A DNA stretch of 64,000 bases. It comes from Sciurus carolinensis. Taxonomy: Eukaryota; Chordata; Mammalia; Rodentia; Sciuridae. The notes beneath the pieces are model-generated. The model saw only the letters and a list, made by a program, of their open reading frames with translations, did no database searches and had not been told where the DNA came from. Below are positions 11,346 through 23,362 of this stretch, in pieces (the stretch's first letter is position 1; every line of letters begins with the position of its first letter). The position numbers and the translations under genes were made by a program. The DNA is taken from contig NC_062232.1 of the NCBI RefSeq assembly GCF_902686445.1, positions 93,358,932 to 93,422,931 on the forward strand, given 5' to 3'.

Positions 11346-12985
11346 AGCACTACTACATTAATTTTTAAAATGTTTTTATTAGTGAATTATAGTTAAACAT
11401 AATACTGGAGTTCAATTTGACTTATTCATGCATGAATGAACTATAATTCACTACATTTCAATCTGTAGTATCTCCCTTTTTCCTCCCTCCTCATTCCTAT
11501 TGTTCCCCTTCCTCTACTCCACTGGCCTTCTTTCTGTTTATGTATTATTTTTAAAATAGGTACTTTATAGATTAAACATAAAGATGGAATTCAGTGTGGC
11601 ACATTCATATATGTACGCAGCATAATTAGGTCAATTTCATTCCATACTTTCTTCCTTTATCCGTTCCTCCTCCATCTCCCTCAACCTTTCTCTACTTCAC
11701 TGATTTCCCTTCTATTTTTATAGGAACACCTGCACCCATTTTCCCCTTAGTTTTGCCTTAGCTTCCATGTATGAGAGGAAGCATTCAATCTTTAACTTTC
11801 TGAGTCTGGCTTATTTCACTTAGCATCATGTTCTCCATATATAATATTCTATGAAGTGGATATACTATTATTTATTTAGCCTTCTTCCCATAGAGGAAAT
11901 TCTTCAGTATTTTCCAGGTTTTCAGTTGTTTTTGTCACTATAAAGAATGCTGAAATAAACGTGCTTGTATATATGCTGTTGTTGCTATGGAATAAGCAAC
12001 AAGAAATGGGATTGCTGAGTTGTCAATTGTTTTATATCAATAGATGCTTCCAGATCACCTTAAAAAAAGTTGTAAACTTCACATTTCCACCAGCAATATA
12101 TGGGTTGTATTTGACTTAAACTTTTGCCGGCCTTATGTACTTAAAGTAGTATTTCATTTTACTTTAATTTTTATTTTCCTGGATGCTAGTGAATCTTTCT
12201 ATCTGTCTTTTGGATTTACTCTTCTATGAATTAATTACTCATTACCTTTGTCTATTTATCTGTTAAATTGTCATTTTCCTTCCAATTTAAAAGAACTCTT
12301 TGTTTATGCATAGTAACCCTCTATCTTTCATCAGTACTGCACAATTTTATTAATGATATTTTCACTTATGATACATTTTACCATGTGTAAATTTTGAATT
12401 ATAAATGATCAGATATATCTATCTTTTGTTCTAAGGAGTCTAGCTTTCCTAGATTTTTTCTCATGTACTCTCTGGTTTATAACATGTAGTATCCTGGATT
12501 AATGAAAAGACTTCATTGCATCATTGTTAACATTTCATAGATCTATAATCCAAATATCCTTAATTTAATCTCTTAAACTATATATAGAATGCTGAAGATT
12601 TTAGAATATTCACTGGTTATGCATCTATCACTACTAAAATCCAAAATATCTTCATCACTTCAAAAAAGAAATCCTGAGTCCATTATGAGTGACTCCCTAT
12701 CACCCTCCATCCCAAGTGCTAGTAACTATTAAAGCACATTCTATCTCTTTAGATTTGTCTATTATAGAATCATACAATATGTGACTTTTTTGTGGTGTCT
12801 TTTACTCAGCACAATGTTTTCAAGTTTCATCCATGTTGTAGCATATATCAGAATCTCATTACTTTTATGGCCAAATAATATTCCTCTGCATGAATTTTTA
12901 AAATACATTTCATCAATTGACAGATGTTGTATTATTTCTACTTTGAGGTTGTTATGAATAGCACTGCTATGAATATATGTACACA
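11346..12985 (-). mobile_element. Composite of old antisense L1 3' fragments
   Basis: At least two successive antisense L1 3' ends are visible. One begins near 11346, with the typical 'gcttccatgtatgagagga', 'tctggcttatttcacttagc' and 'cattctccatat' words. Another lies near 12600-12985, with 'caatgttttcaagtttcatc' and 'ggccaaataatattcc'. A short antisense frame at 12762-13037 contains residues typical of the L1 ORF2 C-terminus (WMKLENIVLS). Boundaries between the pieces are uncertain. Confidence 0.65.
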
Positions 12986-12992
12986 AATTTTT

Positions 12993-13207
12993 CTTTTCTT
13001 CTTTTTGAGGGATACCAGGGATTAAATTCAGAGGCACTTAACTACTGAGTCACATCCCTAGCCCTATTTTATATTTTATTTAGAGACAGAGTCTTAGGGC
13101 CTTGCTTGGGGCCTTGCTTTTGCTGAGGCTGGCTTTGAATTTGTGATCCTCCTGACTCAGCCTCCCAAACCACTGGGATTATAGGTGTGCACCACTTCGA
13201 CTGGCTC
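12993..13207 (-). mobile_element. MEN-type dimeric SINE, antisense, nested in L1
   Basis: Plus-strand order is T-rich tail, ID half ('gggataccagggattaaatt', 'ctgagtcacatccctagccc'), then B1 half ('gactcagcctcccaaacc', 'gggattataggtgtgcacca'). Direct repeats at 12978-12992 and 13208-13222 match at 14 of 15 positions. The L1 sequence reads continuously across the join, so the SINE is the younger insertion. Confidence 0.93.
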
Positions 13208-13650
13208 TGTACACAAGTTTTTCTGTGGACATATGGTTCTCAATTCTATTGAATATATACCTAGGAATGGAATTAGTCATATTGTAACTCTATTTTAACA
13301 CTTAGAGAACTGCAAAACTGTTTTCCAAAGCAGCTGAACCATTGTCAATTATCATCCACCAGCAGTATATGAAGTTTCCAATTTTTCCACATCTTAGCCA
13401 ACACTCGCTATTATCTTTTGGACAGCAAGTGGATTTGATTCACATTTTTCCAATGACAAGTGATGTTGAGCATGTTTTATATGTTTAATGAATATTTCTA
13501 TATCTTCTTTGTATAAATATCTATTCAAACCCTTTGTTTAATTGTAATTGTTGTCTTTTGTTGAGTTTAAGAAAGTTTTTATGTATTCCGGATACTAGAA
13601 ACTTATCCCATTAAAATATTTTTCCTATCTATAAGTTGGGAAGTTATCTT
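13208..13650 (-). mobile_element. Old L1 3' fragment (continuation), antisense
   Basis: Continues the L1 interrupted by the SINE: 'ggacatatggttctcaattc', 'aatatatacctaggaatgga', 'atcatccaccagcagtatat' and 'tttggacagcaagtgg' wording, in the order expected for an antisense L1. Confidence 0.75.
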
Positions 13651-13654
13651 TTCA

Positions 13655-15783
13655 ATTTTCTTTTTGTTTATTGGTACATATTAGCTGTACAAAATAGTGA
13701 CTTTCATTGTTGCATGTTGGTATATGCATAGAACATAATTTGATAAAGTTCACTCCCCAATACCAACTCTTACCCTTTCCTCCTCTCTCACTTAATCCCC
13801 TTCTTCTACTTTACTGGTCTCCCTTTGGCTTTTATAAGCTTCTTTTGTTTTTCTGTTTTCTCATTAACTTCCACATGAGAGAAAACATACAGTACATGCA
13901 TACAGTCTTTCTTAGTCTGGTTCACTTTGTTTAACATGATGCTCTCCAATTCCATCCATTTTCCTATAAATGACATAATGTTGTTCTTCATGACTAAATA
14001 ATATTCCATTTTGTTTATACACAACTTTCTCATTATCCTTTCATCCTTATGAACACCTACTCTGTATTCATAACTTGTTATTGTGAATTGTGCTGCTATA
14101 AACATTAATGTGCTGGTATCAGTATAGTGTGCTGACTTTAGTTCTTTTGGGTAAATACTAAGGAATGGCATATGGTAATTCTATTTTTAGTTTCTTGAGG
14201 AACCTTAGATAGTGGCTGTACTAGTTTACATTCCTTCAAACAGTATATGAGTTCATTTTCCCTTATCCTCACCAGCATGTATTATTATTTGTATTCTTGA
14301 AGATTGCCACTCTGACTGGACTGAGATGGAATCTTGGTAAAGTTTTGATTTGTATTTCCTTGATGGCTAAAGAGGTTGAACTTTTTTTTCATAGAGTTGT
14401 TGGCTATTTGTAATTCTTCTTTTGAGAAACTCTGTTTTGATCATTTGCCCATTTACTGATTCTGTTGTGGAATAATTTTTTGTCCTAAGTTTTTTGAGTT
14501 CTTTATATATTCTGAATATTAGTCCTCTTTCTGAAGGGTAGCTGGTAAAGATTTTTTTCTCATTCTGTAGATCATGTTTTCATTCTGTTAATTGTTTCCT
14601 TTGCTGTGCAGAGGCTTTTAAATTTTATTCCATCCCATCTACCAATTTTTTTTTGTATTATTTCCTGAGCTATAGGAGTCTTATTCAGGAAGTTTATGCC
14701 TGTGCCTATGTGTTGGAGTGTTGACCCTATATTTTCTTCTAACAATTTTATAGTTTCTGGTCTAAATCCTAGGACTTTGATTCACTTTGACTTGACTTTT
14801 GTACAGGGAGATAGATGGGGATCTGGGTTCATTCTTCTACATGTGAATATCCAGTTTTCCTAGTACCATTTGTTGAAGAGACTATCTTTTCTCCAATATG
14901 TCTTTTTGGCACCTTTGTCAAAAATCAAATGACTGTAGCTATGAGTTTGTCTCTGTGCCTTCTATTTTGGTCTACTTGTCTGTTTTTATTCCAGTACCAT
15001 GCTGTTTTTGTTACTATGGTTCTATAGTATAGTGAAGACTCCAGTTTTGCTCATCTTGTTCAGGATTACTTTGGCTATTCTTGGTCTTTTGTTCTTCCGT
15101 ATGAAATTTTAGAATTGTGTTTTCTAGTTATGTAAAGAATATTATTAGTATTTTGATGGAAATTGCACTGAATCTCTAGATTGCTTTGGGTAATATGGTG
15201 ATTTAACAATATTAATTCTGCCTATCTGTGAGCTTGAGAGATCGTTTCATCTTCTAGTTTCTTCTTCAAATTTTTTTTCAGAATTCTGTAATTTTCCTTA
15301 TTGAGGTCTTTCTCCTCCTTGGTTAAGTTCATTCTTAACTATTTATTAAGTTATTGTGAATTAAATTAGTTTTCTGATTTCTTTCTCAGGAGAAGAATTA
15401 TTGGAGTATATAAAAGTCATTAATTTTGTATGTCAATCTTGCTTCTGGCTACATTTCTGAATTTGTTCATCAGCTCTAGAATTCTGGTTGAGTTTTTTGG
15501 ATCCTCTAAGTATAGGATCATGTCATCAGCAAACAGAGATAATTTAACTTCTACTTTTGCTATTTTATATCCCTTTAATTTCATTCTCTCCCTTGATTTC
15601 CCTGGATAAAGTTTCAAGTGCTATACTGAATAAAAGTGATGACAGTGGACATCCTTGTCTTGTTCCTGCTTTTGGGGGAAATTCCTTCAATTTTTCTCCA
15701 TTCAGTATCATATTGACTGTGGGATTGTCATATTTAGCCTTTGTTATGTTGAAGTTAGTTCCTTTTATTTCTGATTTCATCAG
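13655..15783 (-). mobile_element. 5'-truncated L1, antisense
   Basis: The 3' UTR lies near 13655-13960 and the C-terminal half of ORF2 after that. On the minus strand, 15420-15617 encodes the reverse-transcriptase active site in 'SLFADDMILYLED', and 15565-15780 encodes '[14 protein letters not shown]' plus the preceding 'MILNGEKL'. The zinc-knuckle and tail regions at 13806-14171 are in several frames, so ORF2 is broken by frameshifts and stops. The element ends abruptly at an LTR near 15783, upstream of the RT finger region, and does not resume after the LTR. Confidence 0.88.
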
Positions 15784-16141
15784 CTTTCTGAGACTGTAAA
15801 AATACCTGAGTTAATCAATTTATAAAGCAAAAAGGTTTATTTTGGCTCACAGTTTTGGTTATTTTAGTCGATAATTTATTGGCCATATTGGTAGGCCACA
15901 GATCACATCAGGGAGTTCATGGCAGAGCAAACTATTTACTTCATGGTGGCCTGAAAGCAAAAAGTGAAAATAAGACCATTGTCCCATAATCTCTTTTGGG
16001 AAATTGAGTTCAATGACCTAAAATTTCCCACTAAGCCCCACCTCCTAAAGGTTTCCGCCACCTCCCAAGAGCATCAAAAGAGGACCAAGCCTTTAACACA
16101 CAGGACTTTGGGGGATATTCCAGATCCAAACTCTAATACAC
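15784..16141 (-). mobile_element. MaLR-like LTR, antisense
   Basis: Plus-strand wording matches the antisense LTRs elsewhere in the window: 'gagactgtaaaaatacctga', 'gtttattttggctcacag', 'catggcagagcaaact', 'ccccacctcctaaagg', 'ccaagcctttaacacac' and 'ggggatattccagatcc'. It marks the end of the neighbouring L1. Confidence 0.75.
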
Positions 16142-17469
16142 ATAAATCAGAGATAATATATAAAGAAGTGAATATGTCTATGTTCAAATAAAATCTTATT
16201 TATAAATGCTTATTTTAGTTTCATATTCTGTTCATGTTATGAAATATTTTCTTTTGCTATTTTCCAACATTTAAAATGTTAAAATTATTCTTAGCTTACA
16301 TGTCATATGAAAACAGGTAGCAAATAAGAGTTGATCTGTGAACTGTAGTTTTTCAGTCCCTGATTTAGTATGTTCTTTATGTATTGAATCCTTATTGAAC
16401 ATTTAAAACATAGCCCCAGTCTGTCTATTCTAATGTATACATGCCAATTCATATCATAACAGGGAACATCTTTTTTATTTCATTTACAGAATTAAATACA
16501 TAGAAAAATCTTATGTTTTGTTCCAGAAAATGTTTTCTGTAATGCACTTGAATCTCCGTCAGTGCTTATTAAAATTTCATCTGTCCCTTTGAGCAGTTCT
16601 GTCTCATTGAGCACATATTCAGTGTATTCTGCCTTACCTTCCTCTCCCTAGCTGCTAGGCACTTGGAGATGGGATTGTCACTTTTTATTGACAGCTCTTT
16701 GGGATTCTGGTAGTTGGCATGTCCTGTGTGTCTATAGTCCTACACTGCATGAAAAATGGTATCTATCCCTGTAAGTTAGAAGTATGGAAGTAGATAGAGT
16801 GCTAGACTCCTGATGATGCACATGGCAGAATCCTCCATGTGATCTTGTTTTCCTCTTACTCTCCTGTCTCAGGTAGGAAGGACTTGAATCACTTAATCAA
16901 TTTTGTCTTGGATTTTTAGGTGATCACATGAAATCTCATGCAAGGCCAGTATTAATCCTCTTCATAGGGATTCATAGGTCTGTAAAAGTCAGGATATAGC
17001 AATTACAACCTTCACTTAGAGGTTCCCTGATGATGGTCTTCATATACTTATACAGTATACAGGGGAGGGAGAAATTCTCAGTTTTCTCCCCAGGGCTTAA
17101 CAAAACCCAGAGCCTTTCTTGTGTTCAGCTACCCATGGGCACAAGTATCCATTTAATTTAGGAATAGCAAATAGCTTGTAATTGAGAGTTGAGGGGGAAA
17201 TGTGTGATATTTAGTTCACCATGTTCTCAGAATCTCACTCTCTCCAAATTTAATTAACTAGATCAGTTCATTATCAGAACATACATGTTTATTATGCACA
17301 GTCTCACACACTCTAAATTTTTCTTTATTTTGGGAACAACAATTGGAATAATTAAATGTGGCTGACAAAAAATCAATTTGAAGCTGATTAATTGAAGTTG
17401 AACTCAAGTAATTTTATGAAATACATTACTTATTCAAACTTATGCTGTAGAATCATCTGTTGACTTTGT
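16142..17469. other. Unassigned 1.3-kb interval
   Basis: No repeat family or gene recognised. The interval has moderate GC around 16560-16900. A conserved non-coding element is possible but cannot be judged without an alignment. Confidence 0.4.
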
Positions 17470-17645
17470 TAATTCATTAAATATTATAGGTATTTTCTTT
17501 CAGAAATAATCTATTGCAACCTTATTTCTTTGACAGATGAGGTAACAGGGGCCCGAAGAGTTTAAATAATGTGTTGCAGCCAAGAATAGAAACCCCACTT
17601 CCATGATTCTTCTTGCAATATTCTTTCTACTACACCACCCTGAGA
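17470..17645 (+). mobile_element. MIR SINE 3' part, plus orientation
   Basis: 'gacagatgaggtaacaggg', a decayed 'gcagccaagaatagaaaccc', and the typical closing 'ctactacaccaccctg'. Confidence 0.7.
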
Positions 17646-18116
17646 ATGAAATGGTCCAACCACTCTAGCTAAATAAATGAACCTAAAAACTCATTTGAAA
17701 ATTAAGGACTTATTAGTAATGGTAGGAAAATGTCAATAGAATTGTCTACTATATTATAATCTTAGGTTACAAATATAACTCTAAGATGAAGTTCCCATGT
17801 GGTGGTTGTATATAATTATAGCTAAAACAACCAATAAAGCAACACATACATAAGTTCAAGTATTTAAGAGATATGCTGGAAGCACAACAGATACATTTAT
17901 GACATGACCGCTATCTGAAAAGAACTTTTGTAACATTGACTGTCAATTAAAATAAAAGTAAAAATATGCATCTAATGTAAGACTTCATACTATAAGTAGT
18001 ATTAGTGTTCTAGATACTAAGAGAAACTGAAAGTAGGAAAAGTGCTCTGTGGGTTGAGGATATTAACACTTCATTGGACCAGTAGGGTCTGAAATAATCC
18101 TTGAAGGAAGGATATG
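17646..18116. other. Unassigned AT-rich sequence
   Basis: No gene or repeat recognised. Confidence 0.4.
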
Positions 18117-18352
18117 GTTCATAGTTATACCCATATAATTGTTGTCTAAACTAAAACACTTTTGAGAGTGAAATGAGGTGCTAATAATAATATTAGTCCA
18201 ACAGAGTAGAGGACAGGGATAAGGGGAATGAAGGAAGGAAGGGGAAGGGGAAGAACTGGGAAATGAAATAGACCAAATGAAGCTATGTGTATATATGAAT
18301 AAATCACAATGAAACATGATATTTTGTTTAATTATAATATATCAATTAAAAA
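18117..18352 (+). mobile_element. L1 3' UTR fragment, plus orientation
   Basis: Purine-rich 'gaaggaaggaaggggaaggg' followed by 'atgaataaatcacaatgaaa' and a tail 'tatatcaattaaaaatt'. This is the layout of the other L1 3' UTR copies in the window, in the opposite orientation to most of them. Confidence 0.65.
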
Positions 18353-18454
18353 TTACATCAGTGTAACAGATACAAATTAAGACTATCCCAGGTAAACAGG
18401 GAGAGATGATCTTCATATTTATAAAGAAAAGGAGGAGGGTTCAGATCACTTCAA

Positions 18455-18660
18455 ATTAGGGAATGTTTAAAAGAAGAGGCAAAGACAAGAATGAGCTATC
18501 ATACTGTCATAGCACAATGCACTACTTACACATTTCTGGTGAGGTTGGTATAAAAAAACCTACTGTACTGCCAATTGTGCAAAAGTATAGCACATATAAT
18601 TATGTACAGTACATATTACTTTGTAATAAATGACTACGTTCATGAAAAACAATGAGCTAG
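18455..18660 (+). mobile_element. Dispersed mammalian repeat, family not named
   Basis: The string 'aaacctactgtactgcca', then 'aaaagtatagcacatataat', 'tatgtacagtacatatta' and 'taataaatgactacgttcatg', is one I recognise as recurring in mammalian genomes, probably an ancient repeat or reiterated retropseudogene. I cannot assign the family with confidence. Confidence 0.45.
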
Positions 18661-18729
18661 GTATGTTCTGGATACAGAAAAGATGGTTCAGATAGGGGAC
18701 AAGTTAGAGGTTTAGAAAGGGTCTTAATT

Positions 18730-18850
18730 TTTTTTAGGCTAATGAATCTGTAGCCTGGGCCTTTTAACAACTTCTTTGAACTTCTCTTTTAAAAATGTCC
18801 ACAGACTGATGAACATATAGAAAATAAATATGTCCTGTACACTAAAAAAA
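18730..18850 (+). pseudogene. Probable short 5'-truncated processed retrocopy
   Basis: The segment has a polyadenylation signal AATAAA at 18823-18828, then an A-run from about 18844, fifteen bases downstream. Direct repeats at 18714-18729 and 18851-18866 agree at 13 of 16 positions. Together these are the marks of an L1-mediated copy of a polyadenylated RNA. Only about 120 bases were copied, apparently 3' untranslated sequence, and I do not recognise the parent. Confidence 0.5.
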
Positions 18851-18866
18851 AGAAAGGATCCTAAAT

Positions 18867-19140
18867 GCTAATGCTAAAGAAAGAGCTTGATTTTATTCCA
18901 TAAAAAATAACCATTGAAAAAATGATTTTCAAAATATTTAGCAAATAGCACATCATGGATGCTCACTGTGAGAAGAATAAAGCCATAAAACTGCATACTA
19001 GCTAAATATCAACTGCATATGTAATTTTTTTTTGTAGGAGAGTGGGAGCATGACATGATGGAACTGGCATTTTAGAAAAGTGAATGCGGCAGTGATATGA
19101 ACAATCAATGAGGAAGAAACAAGAGAAGGGACCAGCAAAT
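18867..19140. other. Unassigned sequence
   Basis: AT-rich, no recognised feature. A 7-bp target copy (agcaaat, 19134-19140) for the following SINE closes it. Confidence 0.4.
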
Positions 19141-19352
19141 TGTTGTTGTTGTTGTATTGGGTATTGAATCCAGGGGTACTTTACCATTGAGCTATATCCC
19201 CAGTTCTTTTTACTTCTATTTTGAGACAGGGTCCTGCCAAGTTGCTGAGGGTCTTTGTGAATTGCTGGGGCTGACCTCTCACTTGCGATCTTCCTGCCTC
19301 AGCCTCCCTCTTCCCTGGGATTACAGATGTGTGCTACCTCACCCAGCATTAT
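19141..19352 (-). mobile_element. MEN-type dimeric SINE, antisense
   Basis: Starts with (TTG)n as the complement of a CAA-rich tail, then the ID half ('gggtattgaatccagggg', 'attgagctatatccccag') and the B1 half ('tcagcctccctcttccc', 'gggattacagatgtgtgct'). The 7-mer agcaaat flanks it at 19134-19140 and 19353-19359. Confidence 0.9.
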
Positions 19353-19372
19353 AGCAAATGCTTTGTTATGAA

Positions 19373-19572
19373 AAGCCAGGTAGTAACTTTTTTATGCAAA
19401 GGACATATGGTCTTTATTGCAACTACAGAACTCTGTCACTGTTGTACAAAAGTAGCGTTAGTCAATATATAAGCAAATGAGTGTGACCCTGTGCCAATAA
19501 CTCTTCATTTACAAAAACAAACAACAGAATGGATTTGGCCTGTGTGCTATAGTTTGCTTATCTCTGAACTAG
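19373..19572 (+). mobile_element. MER3-like hAT DNA transposon remnant
   Basis: The internal order matches my memory of MER3: 'ccaggtagtaac', 'acatatggtctttattgcaa', 'ctctgtcactgttgtac', 'atttacaaaaacaaacaac', 'ggatttggcctgtgtgctat' and a closing 'agtttgcttatctctga'. Non-autonomous, ancient and without coding capacity. Confidence 0.75.
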
Positions 19573-21438
19573 AGATAGACTGGTTAAATACAGTAGGTCA
19601 TGGCCTTAGACTAGGAAGGTTTATAGTATAGAGAATCAAAAGAAAAATAAAAACATATATAAAATGCACCTCAAAAATGCTATATAGTTATTGTTGTCTG
19701 GATAATTTGGGCAGAAGGTCATCTTTAGCAGTCTGAAAGTGTCAAATAATTGAAGACACTTTACCTATGTTATCCAGATCATTTCTCCTCTTTCCTTCCT
19801 GCCTATGAACATAGTCCTAGCCTTGAGAAACATGTGCCTATGAACATAACAAAGAGATTGACGTGAATTAAAACAAACAAGCTCAGTCACTTAAACAGAT
19901 GCCATATAACCAGTTGAGCTGAAATGTTCACTAAACTGATTTATGAATCCAATGAAGATTATGAAGACCACGCTGTAAACTGAATGAGTCAATATATTCA
20001 GAGGGATCATCAAGATAGTAACCAAAATTATCCAGAGAAGGCAGATAAAATATCTGAGAAGCTAGGACATTTTTGAAACAAAGACCCAAAGGAGTACAAA
20101 TGCTATCTTCTTCAGGGGAAAATAGTCATTTAGGACATTAGGACCAAAAAAAAGCTCTCATAAAGATTTTGCTGTTTTTAGCTCAAGGAGCAAGTAAAAG
20201 CATTTTAAACAAGGCTAATTGAGCATTCTGTAACAGGAAACAAACTAAATAAAAAAAACTGATATATGAAATATCTGATGTAGCCAAATGGAGTAGTGGA
20301 CAAAATGAGATGATATACTTGAAACCTGAATGTGTGCAAAAAATGCAATTGTCAAATGACAGTCTAGTGTGACTCACAGTTATTGATAGGGAAGAGGTGT
20401 GACACAGGAGACTCTGACCATAAAAGAAATATATTGATCACCTCTACCCTACCAGTATCCACAGGGCACCTGAAACGGCCCATTAAAAAATTAAAGCATT
20501 TGTACTTATTGCAATAAATTACATGAACTGAGAAAAGAATAGAAGTATTAAATCTCCATTCATTTGCCTGACCAAGTAACAAGTTGAGTGAGATTATACC
20601 AATACAGTACCAGAACTTTGGGTTAGTTTGGTTAGGTCTCTCAAATAGCTGATCTCCATAGTGGGACTGGGGATTGGGAAAACAGATTTCCTTTTTTGTG
20701 CTAAAACTCACTATTAAATTGACTGACCACACCATCAATTTGATAATTGGGTAATTTGGTGGCCTCTAAAGACACAATCTGATCTGTATAACTTGCTGTT
20801 CTGAGTGCATTGTTTAGGGAAGGACATGACTGAAATTACTAACATCCAAAATAGCTCCCTCATTCCAGTTCCTTATAGGGCATCAAATATATTTTCACCA
20901 ACAGGAACAAAATGCATGAAAATGACTCAGTTAGTTCATAGCAGCAAATGTAGAGGGTCATATGAGTAATCTTAAAACTGAAAGGGGAGGGCCACAGAGG
21001 AGTACAGGAAAGGAAGACAGTAAACTTTTGATGTAATTCTTGGCACATTCTCTATGCAAGTAATGTTTCTTTTCCTGTATCCTCCCCACTCCCTCCTGGC
21101 CTTGTTAGGTGACAGGCTGATACATTATAGTACACAGTGCCAGTGACTAATAATAGCTTTAATGTATTTCTTTTCTAGAGAGTATTTGCATTTTAAGAGG
21201 GGACTCAAGGGGCCTAACATAAAAGAACACATCTCTAAAACAAGTATTTCTTGCACTGGTTAGTTGGAAGGGAATTTAGGGGAAACAGAAGCAAATCTCT
21301 GAAATGTACCTCAAGTTATTCTGTGTTAGTAGATACCTACTCTGCTTAAATATAAATGCTGTATAGAATAATTGAATTATTATAAAGATCTACCCTACTA
21401 TAATCAGCACTTTTAATAAAGGGTTAAAAATATCATCT
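19573..21438. other. Unassigned 1.9-kb interval
   Basis: One of the longer stretches where I recognise no repeat. An antisense 124-codon frame at 20364-20738 is open, but it has no domain, biased composition or splice context, so I do not call it a gene. Confidence 0.4.
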
Positions 21439-21439
21439 A

Positions 21440-21855
21440 ACTCAACTATTCTGAACTCTGGATGCATATTAGAATCACTTTTTGACATTAAACAATAAGA
21501 TGACTGGGCCAGGCTAGGTGCTGCAGGCCTGTATTCCCAGCATCTCATGAGGCTGAGGCAGGAGGATCACAAGTTCAGGGCCAGTTTCAGTGACTTATCA
21601 GGGCTCTAAGCATTTAGCAAGATCCTGTCTCAAAATAAAAAATAAGAAGGGCTGGGGATATGGCTTAGTGGTTAAGTGCCCCTTGGCTCAACCCCATGGT
21701 ACCAAATAAATAAATGAATAAATAAAATAAGAGGTCTGGGACTCACCTCCACAGAGTCTGATTTTATTGATCTGGGATGGGTCCAAGTCATTGGTGTTTT
21801 TAGAAACTCTCTACAAGATTTTTATGTACAGAGATATTTGAGAATTATCAAACTA
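21440..21855 (+). mobile_element. MER5A-like hAT remnant, split by a SINE
   Basis: The left part (21440-21493) has 'attctgaactctggatgcat' and 'tagaatcacttt'. The right part (21741-21855) has 'actcacctccacagagtctg', 'ttgatctgggatgggtcc' and 'tttgagaattatcaaact'. Joined across the SINE they follow MER5A order. Confidence 0.75.
21509..21725 (+). mobile_element. MEN-type dimeric SINE, plus orientation
   Basis: B1 half ('tgaggctgaggcaggagg', 'gatcacaagttcagggcc', 'atcctgtctc'), then ID half ('gggctggggatatggcttag', 'ggctcaaccccat') and an AAAT-rich tail. Direct repeats at 21494-21508 and 21726-21740 match at 13 of 15. It is inserted in the MER5A-like element. Confidence 0.93.
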
Positions 21856-22134
21856 ATTCTAGACTGTAAGTGATGGAAGATGCTTTACAAGTCATAAAGA
21901 TCAATCCTTCCTTTGTTACAATCTTGCCAACTGATTGTCCACATTTGCTTGAACATCTCCAGGGTAAACCTTCCTCCATGAAGCTGTCCATGTCTAAATG
22001 GGATTGTCCTCATCAGAGACAGCCAAGATACTGTTAAGAGAAAGAAAAGAAACTATGGAAATGTCTCTATTTTCTAAGACCACTGACATGCCCCAAATTC
22101 TCAGTAACCAGGACTGAAATTCAGGACTACTCCC

Positions 22135-22137
<3 letters not shown>
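21856..22137. other. Possible ancient CR1/L3-type fragment
   Basis: Words such as 'cacatttgcttgaacatctc' and 'ccttcctccatgaagctg' recall the 3' region of ancient mammalian CR1-like repeats. Weak, no other evidence. Confidence 0.3.

Positions 22138-22171
<34 letters not shown>
22138..22171. repeat. (CA)17 microsatellite
   Basis: Uninterrupted CA dinucleotide run. Read antisense it makes a Cys-Val run in a spurious 74-codon frame. Confidence 0.97.
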
Positions 22172-22175
<4 letters not shown>

Positions 22176-22350
22176 ATGGAGAGAAAAAATAACAGAGATT
22201 TAGCATCAGGAGTTTCAAAAAGAAAGGTACTTTTATGTCTGTCTATTTAGATTCTGCAGCTGAAACAAGTGTTTCTTCATCAAACCTAACAAGCTCAAAT
22301 GTCATGCATCATAGCTAAGGCTAAAGGGATTAGAAGTGGGTAGTGGTTTA

Positions 22351-22641
22351 GAACAGTGTTTTCCAACCATGACTCTGTAGATGAGCCATTGTTTAAACAG
22401 CTTTGTGTCTGCTTTTCCTCCTTTTCTCTCTGTAGTGACAGTAGTTGGTCCTAAAACTCCCAAGACTGATCCTATTTCCCTTCTTATTAACCCTCACTTT
22501 TGGGGATCTTAACAGAGAATTTAAATTGCTTATTCTTCTATAGTGGTGTCATCCTTAGTGTGTCCTGTCTCACATGGGCATCATGGTATGTTCTTAAGAA
22601 TGTTTTCAAATGGAAAGTTCCCAAGGTTTTGAGAAATGCTG
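22351..22641 (+). mobile_element. hAT-like DNA transposon remnant
   Basis: Left end 'cagtgttttccaaccatg' and right end 'aaggttttgagaaatgctg' are roughly inverted copies of the hAT-type terminus seen in MER5 relatives. Just before the right end comes 'aaatggaaagttccc', common in these elements. Confidence 0.5.
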
Positions 22642-22991
22642 AGCTAAGAAAAGTTAGAACTGATTTTTAAAATTTATTTCAGGACACTTCAGATAATCTA
22701 ATCTGTTAATTATGCATTGTGAATCTCTAAGAGGAAATTGCAGCACTTTCCAACTTTGACTATGAGAATCTTTTAAAATGAAGCATCCCAGGACTAGTGT
22801 ATTGTAGAACATGCTTCAAGATGGATGACCTGGTCATCACTTTAACCTTTATTGAGGAACATCTGTTTGGAAAATAAGGTCAGAGTGGTAGGAAGCTTAG
22901 TGCTGAGAAGTGCCTTTTCTATTTGCTTGTGTTTTGCACCCAAACCATTCTTGACTTTTCACTTCATTTATAACCCTTCTTCAACCCCTGC
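22642..22991. other. Unassigned sequence
   Basis: Possibly includes another decayed hAT-like end near 22790-22830. Not convincing. Confidence 0.3.
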
Positions 22992-23362
22992 TATGTTTTG
23001 ATGTTGAATGTCTCTCAAAGGTCCATTGATAAAGTTTTGGTCCCTAGGGTGGCACTGCTAAGAGATGGTGGAACCACTAGGAAGTGAGGCCTTGTGGGAG
23101 GCCCTTAGGTCAGTAGGGGCATAACCTTTAAAAGGTTGTGGGACCCTGGTATCTTTTTTTCTTCTACTTCCTGGCTCATGATGTGAGCAGTTTGCTTCTC
23201 CATGTGCACCTCTCATGATGAGACACCTTCACTGGAGGCCTGAAGAAAACTGGGCCATTTGGCCTTAAACTGGAGGCTCTAGAACTGTGAGCCAAAAGTA
23301 CCTTTTCTCTTTATAAGTTAATTGCCTCAGTTATTTTGTTAGAACAGCAGGAAGCTATCTAG
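22992..23362 (+). mobile_element. Solo MaLR-like LTR (second subfamily), plus orientation
   Basis: 'gatgttgaatgtctctcaaa', 'ggtggaaccactaggaagtg', 'gggcataacctttaaaagg', 'cttcctggctcatgatgtga', 'gagccaaaagtaccttttc', and an end around 'cagcaggaagctatctag'. It differs enough from copy A to be another LTR subfamily, closest to the fragment at 3162. Confidence 0.8.

Noticed and set aside
20364..20738. 124-codon antisense frame in unassigned sequence
   Set aside because: No domain, codon bias, splice signals or homologous word recognised. Frames of this size are expected by chance in 64 kb read in six frames.
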